Below the pieces are notes generated by a model. That model saw only the letters and a program-made list of their open reading frames with translations, had not been told where the DNA came from and did not search any database. A program made the translations under genes and the position numbers. From JAIEPX01 sp963725255 (GTDB taxonomy: Bacteria; Pseudomonadota; Gammaproteobacteria; JAIEPX01), in assembly GCA_963725255.1 (NCBI GenBank), contig CAVRXV010000004.1, forward strand, positions 124,001-188,000: a DNA stretch of 64,000 nt, read 5' to 3'. Shown in pieces: positions 57,262 to 64,000 of the stretch (positions are counted from its first letter, which is position 1; each line of letters starts with the position of its first letter).

Positions 57262-60126
57262 CTACATGGTTTCTAGTGATATGCTGCTAAGATCAAGTTC
57301 GACATCAATTTTAGGGCGTTGTGTGGTCGTCGCTGAATTTTTTGTGTTTTCGCAGGTTTTGCTAGCATCCTGGTCCACTTTTTCATAGAAGAAACGCCAT
57401 TGTTCAAAATATCCTTGAGAATGTTTTTCATCTAAATGCTCACCGACAGCACCACCGACAATGCAGCCACCAACGGTAAGGCTGGATGCAGCGGCAGTGA
57501 CGCCCGCTTTTGCCAAAATCGGAGCGCCAATCATAAATGCCAACCATCCGCCGCCCGCAAAAAAGACAGCCAGAGCAGCTGTTATAGCGGCACATAGAAC
57601 AATGGTTGAAAGTATACCAACTACTACACCAACAGCGATTTTAATATTATTGGAATATAATTCTTGTCCGCAGGCCTGTTCGAAGTTTTCTTTAGCTTGA
57701 ATTTTTTCAGCTAATGTTTTTTCCTGAGGTAAATAAGTTAACGCCAATTCTTTTAATTGTGTAGCCAGCACATTAATATGCTGCTCCATTCTAGTGTCAG
57801 CACCTTCTGTTTTGTCGGCTCCCGAATAATCGTTTAAAAGCTGATCTGCCATTTCCGTCATGGATTTGATTAATACCAATTGATTTTGTTCATAGAGTTG
57901 ATACTGGCGGTTGAAGTCTTCTTTTGCGGTGTTTATTTCTACAGAGCCGAAAACCTCTCGACCTTCTGCCACAATGGCATCAAATTCTTCTTTGATTTTT
58001 TTGATATCATTAGCCGTTGTATCAAAAATAGCTTTAAGATCTTCAATTTTTCCTGACTGAATTTCTAATTGCGTTAATTCTTCAGTAGATCTTGTAATAA
58101 CAGCTTTTAAGTTTTCGGTGCGCTCAGAAAGAAGCTGCTTATATTGATCTGATAATTCATTGCCATTTGTAACAAGATTTCCTAATTCATTGTCTAGATC
58201 GAGTCTCTTTCGCTCAATTGACTGTTTTCGAGTTTCTATTTCACGCATAGCCTTTTCGGCTGATTCCTCGTCACCGCTTTTTAATTTTTCTAATGTGTCA
58301 TTGAGTTCGTGAAATCGCTCTGTATTTTTAGCTTGCTGGTCTTCAAGAGCGTCAAGATTTTGCTTTAGTTCTGTAATTAATTCTTGTTTTGGAGTCATAT
58401 CTGCAAATGTAGCGGAAACTTGAAATGCTAAAGAAGATGCTAATGTTGCGCTAGTGTTTAGCAATCCAGAAAAAGAAAAAAAGGATGAGTTGGCGGAATC
58501 ATTATTTACTGAGTCTTCACCTGTGCTGTGACTGATTGGAGGCGATTCATCGGTTTTGCTCCATTGGTAGTCGTTGTTTTTTTGTTTCCAGTATTGAAGA
58601 GTATCGGTTCGCCATTGTAGTAATCGACCGAGTTCATCTAATAGTTCCTCATCAATTTTTATGTCCCAGTTTTCGGCTGTTTCGAGAATACCCAGTTTTT
58701 CTCGCAATTTTTCATGCAAAGAAATAGCTGCGCCTTCGACTTTTTTGTAATCGCTGATATTTTCTTCTAGTTCTTTTTTCCTATATTCAATACCCGTTTC
58801 GTTTAATTCTTGAAGAGTGGATTCTAGTCTGGTTTTATTTTCTCTGAGTTTAGCTAATTGTATATCTGCTTCTCTTTTGTCAGCAACCAATTTTTTGGCT
58901 TTTCCAAGAAGCGTGACTTCCTGAAGTTTTGTTTCGATTTGATGTTTTATATCGTGAAGATCAGAATGTGTTTTTCTAATGCCGGCTTTATAAGTTTCGA
59001 GAAGATCTGGTGTTCTAAGGGCCACATAAATGGCCTTTAGTAGTTCTTTAGATAAATAATGAACATTTTTCTCTTTCCCCAATAGGGTCATTATATTTTC
59101 AGATAAATCTGATTGTTGGAGGCTTAGACTTTGAATGTCTTCTTCGATTTCAACAGCAGTGGGTGCTTTTTTGCCTTCGAATTCTCTAAACTGATTTAGC
59201 AGTGAGGTGTAGAATGCTGCCTTTTCTTCGTTGGAAGTATCAGTATTTCTAGCTTCAAATTCACGGATTTGTTTTTGAATGACAGATGTAAAATTAAAAT
59301 AAGGGTGATATTTATCGATACCATCTTGAGCTGGTTTTTTCAATTCGTTTATTTTAGTCAGTAATGATTCCAATTCAGCTTGGGTAGGTACTTTCTCGCG
59401 ACTTTCCTCAAAACGAGGAATACGTTCTTGTAATTCTCGATGAGTCTCTTTGTAAGTTGCTACAATTTTGTCAAACATGGCTTGTGGGATAGCGTTAGCA
59501 ACCACGCCAATCATTTCATATAATGCATTAAGTGGTTCATCAAGGCTTATAATTTTATCAAATAATATGAGGCATTTTTTTGAAAAAGCTAAGGTTCTTT
59601 CGTCAATGATTCGTGGCACGCCATAATATCGTACATCTGGGTTTGTGGTGCGTGAGTCATCGAGATAGCCTGCGTGGTAACGTAGAAATGGCTGTAAGCC
59701 TAAGAGTGTGCTTGCTTTAGTGTGGAACCATTCATTACCGTTTAGTACTTTGTTAGGATGTAAGATGTGGTTCCACATGGCTTTCAAAGCTTTGATAGGA
59801 TATTGATTTTCCTTTTTAGTGTTAACATTAATCCAACCTAGCTTTTCGTCTTCAAGAGCGGCTTTTAATAATGGATCTTCGTTTAAGGCAGATTCAAGGT
59901 TGTCACATTGAAGGGCATAGAAGTTTTGATGAGATTCATTACGGTCAGCTAGATTAACGGGCTGATCTTCCCCGAGTTCAAATAGCGTAAGTGCCCCATA
60001 GTTGAAATTATCCCCAGGCGCGAAATTGTCAGGTTCGAAAGGTTTTCCATCTGGACCCAAGATACCAAATTCGTTGAATTGCTTCATTAGCTCTATTAGA
60101 TATTCTTCAACTAGTCGTTTCATCAT
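57262..60126 (-). CDS. Giant coiled-coil protein A, paralogue of the next gene; effector candidate
   Basis: A 954-residue protein with three regions. The N-terminal 200 or so residues (DPLLKAALEDEKLGWINVNT; KALKAMWNHILHPNKVLNGN) can be aligned by eye with the neighbouring 904-residue protein. A long helical coiled-coil region (about 210-790) is rich in Glu/Lys/Gln heptads. Near the C-terminus (about 835-905) lies a Gly/Ala-rich hydrophobic block (VVVGILSTIVLCAAITAALA; FFAGGGWLAFMIGAPI) that looks like two membrane segments. No signal peptide. The ATG at 60126 has a weak site. The layout resembles coiled-coil membrane-inserting effectors of Legionellales. I do not recognise a family. Export and host role are inference. 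Confidence 0.75.
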   Translation of the reverse strand: MMKRLVEEYLIELMKQFNEFGILGPDGKPFEPDNFAPGDNFNYGALTLFELGEDQPVNLADRNESHQNFYALQCDNLESALNEDPLLKAALEDEKLGWINVNTKKENQYPIKALKAMWNHILHPNKVLNGNEWFHTKASTLLGLQPFLRYHAGYLDDSRTTNPDVRYYGVPRIIDERTLAFSKKCLILFDKIISLDEPLNALYEMIGVVANAIPQAMFDKIVATYKETHRELQERIPRFEESREKVPTQAELESLLTKINELKKPAQDGIDKYHPYFNFTSVIQKQIREFEARNTDTSNEEKAAFYTSLLNQFREFEGKKAPTAVEIEEDIQSLSLQQSDLSENIMTLLGKEKNVHYLSKELLKAIYVALRTPDLLETYKAGIRKTHSDLHDIKHQIETKLQEVTLLGKAKKLVADKREADIQLAKLRENKTRLESTLQELNETGIEYRKKELEENISDYKKVEGAAISLHEKLREKLGILETAENWDIKIDEELLDELGRLLQWRTDTLQYWKQKNNDYQWSKTDESPPISHSTGEDSVNNDSANSSFFSFSGLLNTSATLASSLAFQVSATFADMTPKQELITELKQNLDALEDQQAKNTERFHELNDTLEKLKSGDEESAEKAMREIETRKQSIERKRLDLDNELGNLVTNGNELSDQYKQLLSERTENLKAVITRSTEELTQLEIQSGKIEDLKAIFDTTANDIKKIKEEFDAIVAEGREVFGSVEINTAKEDFNRQYQLYEQNQLVLIKSMTEMADQLLNDYSGADKTEGADTRMEQHINVLATQLKELALTYLPQEKTLAEKIQAKENFEQACGQELYSNNIKIAVGVVVGILSTIVLCAAITAALAVFFAGGGWLAFMIGAPILAKAGVTAAASSLTVGGCIVGGAVGEHLDEKHSQGYFEQWRFFYEKVDQDASKTCENTKNSATTTQRPKIDVELDLSSISLETM

Positions 60127-60330
60127 GCCTATATACCTGCTGTTTTGATCTATTCCGAAGATTTTAAAGGATTAAGCTTAACAAAATATTAAGAAGTAGG
60201 CAATTCTTCTGTCGAATCATTAGAAGCGATTGTATGCTGCCTGATGCCGGCCTATTCCAATGCGAGGGGCTCTAGGGATCTTCTTTTAGCCTGGCCTAAG
60301 CCTTGGATAGTCACTCTTTTGCTAACGAGC

Positions 60331-63045
60331 CTAGTTAGGCATGGCCATTCTGGAGCTGTTTGCTTCAGATACTACGGCGATTTCACGCTCTTCGTGAGCC
60401 CTGCTGGCTCGTGCTTTATTGGATTGATTCAGTTCCTCTTTCAGCCCAGCTAAGATCGTTTGGATTGAGTTTTGGCCTTTGGCTCGATCTTCGGCAAAAA
60501 GGGTGCTGCCTTCGTTGATCACAGCATCGATTTTCTCGTGAATTTTGACTAGGTGCTCAGGATTTTTGTCTTGCGCGTGTTGTTCCATCAATTCTCCAAT
60601 GGAAGCGAGGTAGTCGATGCGTTGTAATTTTGATTCATTACTGTCATTTGCGGATTGTTTGATGGATTGTTCAATAACGCCTTCAATTCCGAAATATTTA
60701 TTATGCAGTGCTTGTTTTTCCAGCCCGTCTTTTAAAGACTCCAGAGTGTGCTTCATTTGATTGACGTGTGATGCGCCTTTTGGGGCAAGTTCAGTCCAGT
60801 TATCAAGTAAATTATTCACTAATTTAAGGGTGTTATTAGTACGTTTTAGATCTTGATCATGGCCGTACTCTTTCATGGAGGCATTAATGGCCTCGATTTC
60901 GCTTAATGCTTTGCTATGTTTCCAGTGGTCATTTTTTGTTAAAATGTCGAGGAAAACACCTATTTTGCCGTGTTCAGGATGGAAATACTGAGTGTGCAGA
61001 TTATTTTTAGCCAAGATGCCATTAATATCACCACTTAATTTGTTAAGGACCGCTCTCATTGATTTTCTATATTCAGAGCGAGATTTAAATTGTTCTTTGA
61101 TTTTTAAAGCATCGATTTTTTTAAGCGCTAATCGTAAATGTTCGGGATTGCGATCTTGTTCATAGCTTTTAACAAGTACTCCGATTTCAGCAAAGAAATT
61201 TCGTCTTTTTTCTTTTTCAGTTGGAGTGCGTCTGAAAATTTTTGTCATAGCTTGTAAATTGTCAAAGAAAGCATATTCCTTCTCTCTATTTTGTAAATAA
61301 GTGACTGTTTCACCATTCTTTCCAAAATATTTTTTAATGAGAGACAAAGAGTCTTCAACAGCTTTAAGCTCTGATCGAGTTGTTGCTTCTTTTGTTTCAA
61401 GTTCTGTTTTTTTACGGTTAGGTTCTATTGAAACATTGGTTAATCGCACATTAATTTCGTCTTGTAATAATTGTTGGCGTGATTTTGGTTGTTCTGACAG
61501 TGCGAAACTGTTGAGCGCTGACCAGAATAATTTCTTGCCGGATTCAGTGTAACCTGCAGGTTTTGTGATATAAGCCCATTGTTCGATTTCTCTAGGGCTC
61601 CATGCAAGGATTTGGCTTAATTCTTTGAAAAAAGCCTCATCGATGGGTTGATTAGCTTCTTGCGATGATAATTGATTTTCTGCTCTTATCAAGCGACTTT
61701 TCAATTGTGCTAATTGCGTGATTTCATCATCCCAGTTGATTCGTTTTGCGATTTCGTCGAAACGTTTTGAGCCGATTCGAAGTCTTTTTTGATTATGGAT
61801 TAAATCGTTTAATTGGGTAACCGCGAATTTAATGGCCTCAACTTTATTAACCAGTTGCGCCGCACTCTCAATAAGATCGCCCTGAAGTTTTTTGAGCTGA
61901 GTTTCTTGTTTTACGACGATTTGTGCATGCGTATTTTTGTAGCGATTTAATTTTGATATCGAGCCTTGAAGTTGCTGAAGGGCATCGCTTTCGGCGCTGT
62001 GGAAACTGAGGGATATCTCAATACCTTGATACAATCCTGATTGATAGCCAGGTGTGTGAGGTAAGGCGACGGTATTGTTATTTGATAAGGTTCTGTATTG
62101 ATTTGTTAGTGTGTCAATGTCGTGTTGAATCGCTTCTTGAGTGATAGAATTTTTCTTCATCGCTTCTAATTGAGCAATGGTTTCTTTGATGAATTGTTCT
62201 TTTTGTTTACTATTCATTTCAGAAAGATTGATGCTATTGATTTTATCTTCAACTTGTCTTGCTGTTTCAAAAAATGGATTGTATTTATTTTCTATTTCAC
62301 GCAGTGATTGTGTGATTTCATTCGTTTTTTCTGTGACTGCAGTGGATGCGGCAATAAAATTGTCTTCGTTCAGAAGATTTTCATTTTTTCTTGCGTGATA
62401 TAGGGCTAATCTTTCATTCAAAACATGCAGTGATGTTTGAAAGCCAGCAATAGTTTTAGGTGTGCTCGCATCCATTAAACCGGCTGCACCAGGTACCCAG
62501 CAATTTGCTTTTGTGTCTTTGAAAGGATCAGAATCTTTGGACATCACATCAAGAAAATTTTGATAGCTTTTGCCGAACGTTTCTGTGATTGGATCAACAA
62601 TCAGAGGAGTTCGTGTTAAAGAATTAGCGGGTACTCCATTTCCTGCGGGGCCACGAGTTTCAACTTTTTGGTTATCCATGTAGCGATGGTTAGTGTCGAT
62701 AAATTCTTTATGAGCATTAATTCCTGTTGCAGCAGCGCCAGGATTTTTCGCCATCCAAAGTGCTCGTAAAGTTGAGTTATACAGTGCACGACCTACATTT
62801 TTAGGATAATCGTGAGTTGAGGCATCGACCCAATTTATTCCAGATTGTTCGATAGTTGTTTTTAATGCAGGATTAGTGTTGATGCCATCACAATGTTCAG
62901 GATCATAAAAAGCGACTTTTGAATCATTGTGGTTATTTAAGGCGAATTCTGTGATGTCAAATTCTTGACCTTGAGTGTAAGGAATTTTTAGACTTTCGAA
63001 ATCAGCCTCTAAACGTCTTAATAAATTTTCTAGTGCTTCTATCAT
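60331..63045 (-). CDS. Giant coiled-coil protein B, paralogue of the previous gene; effector candidate
   Basis: A 904-residue protein with no signal peptide. The N-terminal domain (about 1-200) shares a pattern with protein A: NPALKTTIEQSGINWVDAST, YPKNVGRALYNSTLRALWMA, KNPGAA. The rest (about 205-870) is nearly all coiled-coil, with segments such as NKLSGDINGILAKNNLHTQY and LSKLNRYKNTHAQIVVKQET. Unlike A it lacks the C-terminal hydrophobic block. GGGGAGAG precedes the ATG. Its gene lies immediately upstream of A on the same strand across a 204-base gap. Tandem duplication followed by divergence is the simplest reading. Confidence 0.75.
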   Translation of the reverse strand: MIEALENLLRRLEADFESLKIPYTQGQEFDITEFALNNHNDSKVAFYDPEHCDGINTNPALKTTIEQSGINWVDASTHDYPKNVGRALYNSTLRALWMAKNPGAAATGINAHKEFIDTNHRYMDNQKVETRGPAGNGVPANSLTRTPLIVDPITETFGKSYQNFLDVMSKDSDPFKDTKANCWVPGAAGLMDASTPKTIAGFQTSLHVLNERLALYHARKNENLLNEDNFIAASTAVTEKTNEITQSLREIENKYNPFFETARQVEDKINSINLSEMNSKQKEQFIKETIAQLEAMKKNSITQEAIQHDIDTLTNQYRTLSNNNTVALPHTPGYQSGLYQGIEISLSFHSAESDALQQLQGSISKLNRYKNTHAQIVVKQETQLKKLQGDLIESAAQLVNKVEAIKFAVTQLNDLIHNQKRLRIGSKRFDEIAKRINWDDEITQLAQLKSRLIRAENQLSSQEANQPIDEAFFKELSQILAWSPREIEQWAYITKPAGYTESGKKLFWSALNSFALSEQPKSRQQLLQDEINVRLTNVSIEPNRKKTELETKEATTRSELKAVEDSLSLIKKYFGKNGETVTYLQNREKEYAFFDNLQAMTKIFRRTPTEKEKRRNFFAEIGVLVKSYEQDRNPEHLRLALKKIDALKIKEQFKSRSEYRKSMRAVLNKLSGDINGILAKNNLHTQYFHPEHGKIGVFLDILTKNDHWKHSKALSEIEAINASMKEYGHDQDLKRTNNTLKLVNNLLDNWTELAPKGASHVNQMKHTLESLKDGLEKQALHNKYFGIEGVIEQSIKQSANDSNESKLQRIDYLASIGELMEQHAQDKNPEHLVKIHEKIDAVINEGSTLFAEDRAKGQNSIQTILAGLKEELNQSNKARASRAHEEREIAVVSEANSSRMAMPN

Positions 63046-63179
63046 GTTTATCTCTCCCCATTTGTTTGCAAGTATACGCTGGTAATGTTAAGGAAATATG
63101 AGGTGTTCTGTGTACTTTACCCCGCTTTCTCTTTAAGATTGTTGCGGGTCTGGTTTAATTGAATACATGTGGGGCATTC

Positions 63180-63296
63180 ATGCGTTTACTGGTATTAATA
63201 AGTTTAATTTTTCTGGCGGCTTGTGGTCAGACGGGGCCGTTGTATTTGCCAGACGAAGCGGCGCCTACACACGAGCGTGCCCATGGATCACTTTAA
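63180..63296 (+). CDS. lptM: LPS translocon maturation lipoprotein LptM (YifL)
   Basis: A 38-residue lipoprotein that assists disulfide maturation of LptD in E. coli. It reads MRLLVLISLIFLAACGQTGP then LYLP, with the lipobox LAAC (Cys15) and the conserved CGQTGPLYLP motif. The acidic C-terminal tail (DEAAPTHERAHGSL) is typical. The stop overlaps the lysA start by 14 bases, the usual lptM-lysA order in gammaproteobacteria. It is too short to be found by length alone. Confidence 0.92.
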   Translation: MRLLVLISLIFLAACGQTGPLYLPDEAAPTHERAHGSL

Positions 63297-64000
63297 TTAT
63301 CGTCAACATCATTTGTATGCTGAGGAAATTCCGGTTGTTGATCTCGTGTCGAAGTATGGTTCACCATTGTATGTGTATTCTCGAGCCACTTTAGAGCGTC
63401 ATTATAAGGTCTTTGATGAGGCGCTTGGAGCTCATCCTCATAAAATATGCTATGCAGTAAAGGCTAATTCGAATTTAGCGGTTCTCAATGTGCTTGCTCG
63501 ATTGGGATCGGGGTTTGATATCGTGTCAGGTGGTGAGCTGGCGCGGGTTTTGGCTGCAGGTGGAGACCCGCAGCGCGTGGTCTTTTCGGGGGTGGGAAAG
63601 CTTGCCTGGGAGATTGAGCAGGCTCTGGCCGCAGGAATTGGCTGTTTTAATGTAGAATCTAGGCCTGAATTAGAACGATTGAATGCGATTGCGGGCAGTA
63701 TGGGTAAAATCGCGCGGATATCGATACGTGTGAATCCTGATGTGGATGTAAAAACACATCCGTATATTGCGACGGGGTTGAAGGAAAATAAATTCGGGGT
63801 GGATCTTGCTGAGGCTCTGGAGTTGTATGAGTTGGCTCGATCGTTGCTCGGTATTCGTGTGGTGGGCGTGGATTGTCATATTGGGTCGCAATTGATGGAA
63901 TTGGATCCATTATTAGATGCCTTCGATAGGGTTTACGCGCTCGTCAAAACCCTCAAAGAACGTGGTTTTGAGATAGAGCATTTGGATTTGGGGGGTGGTT
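63283..64000 (+). CDS. lysA: Diaminopimelate decarboxylase (3' part cut by window edge)
   Basis: Makes lysine from meso-diaminopimelate with PLP. 239 complete codons are present. The PLP lysine is in CYAVKANSNLAVL (about 50-62), the SGGEL segment follows, and HIGSQ and LDLGGG are the next PLP-binding motifs. The ATG at 63283 overlaps lptM by 14 bases and gives the usual N-terminus MDHFNYR. The rest of the gene runs off the window. Confidence 0.95.
   Translation, partial: MDHFNYRQHHLYAEEIPVVDLVSKYGSPLYVYSRATLERHYKVFDEALGAHPHKICYAVKANSNLAVLNVLARLGSGFDIVSGGELARVLAAGGDPQRVVFSGVGKLAWEIEQALAAGIGCFNVESRPELERLNAIAGSMGKIARISIRVNPDVDVKTHPYIATGLKENKFGVDLAEALELYELARSLLGIRVVGVDCHIGSQLMELDPLLDAFDRVYALVKTLKERGFEIEHLDLGGG

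Noticed and set aside
1..64000. CRISPR array, tRNA or rRNA genes
   Set aside because: No regularly spaced direct repeats, tRNA T-loop patterns or rRNA-like stretches were seen on reading the sequence.

Overview
The window looks like the chromosome of a host-associated gammaproteobacterium of the order Legionellales (relatives of Legionella, Coxiella and Berkiella). The DNA is AT-rich. It carries a ubiE-ubiJ-ubiB block, an lptD-surA-rsmA-apaH block, a caa3-type cytochrome oxidase block, and an ankyrin protein whose layout recalls the conserved Dot/Icm effector AnkH/LegA3. It also holds several large proteins with effector-like features. No Dot/Icm structural operon, rRNA, tRNA or CRISPR array was seen.

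Layout. 0-14.3 kb is mostly core: pyrF (partial, eukaryote-type), pgi, a DUF2390 protein, an MFS transporter, hslO, ung, an OmpA-like lipoprotein, an outer-membrane protein, ubiE-ubiJ-ubiB, a small orphan, the AnkH-like gene, and lemA with an M48 protease. 14.3-26.7 kb is an accessory island: GFA protein, MerR/TipAS regulator, periplasmic carbonic anhydrase, DinJ/YafQ toxin-antitoxin, phosphoesterase, secreted beta-helix proteins, a frameshifted lytic transglycosylase with a secreted partner, a small lipoprotein, a beta-propeller/periplasmic-binding fusion, and a MarR regulator. The island is studded with one MITE-like repeat family (about 220 bp when complete, ends containing GTCGCGTCTTGAGTTGTGAG) and with palindromes ending in GGGGTCA. 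The second family can be tied to a RAYT transposase because one element retains the first 27 codons of such a gene. 26.7-33.9 kb returns to core (ubiK, comM, metK, ahcY), interrupted at 29.1-31.4 kb by a two-gene cassette (aminoglycoside nucleotidyltransferase-GNAT fusion plus a secreted NTF2-like protein) bracketed by inverted GGGGTCAGATCT ends.

34.0-37.8 kb holds two unrecognised proteins, one with a CheD-like Cys/His spacing. 37.9-43.8 kb is the respiratory block: a four-haem cytochrome c, then coxB, coxA, ctaG and coxC. coxB is broken by two single-base frameshifts. 43.9-49.0 kb is rlmI followed by small accessory genes and remnants: a Panacea antitoxin next to a toxin fragment, two acetyltransferases (one a fragment), a cupin, and an alpha/beta hydrolase. 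49.1-57.1 kb is envelope and core: apaH, rsmA, surA, lptD, then divergent amgK-murU (peptidoglycan recycling) and an esterase. 57.3-63.0 kb is a tandem pair of very large paralogous coiled-coil proteins. The window ends with lptM and the start of lysA.

How it fits together: UbiE, UbiJ, UbiB and UbiK serve ubiquinone synthesis for the terminal oxidase. MetK and AhcY form the SAM cycle. LptD, SurA and LptM serve LPS transport. Two near-identical palindromes upstream of genes on either side of the MarR gene suggest a small MarR-controlled regulon. All family assignments rest on motifs read by eye; no database search was run.
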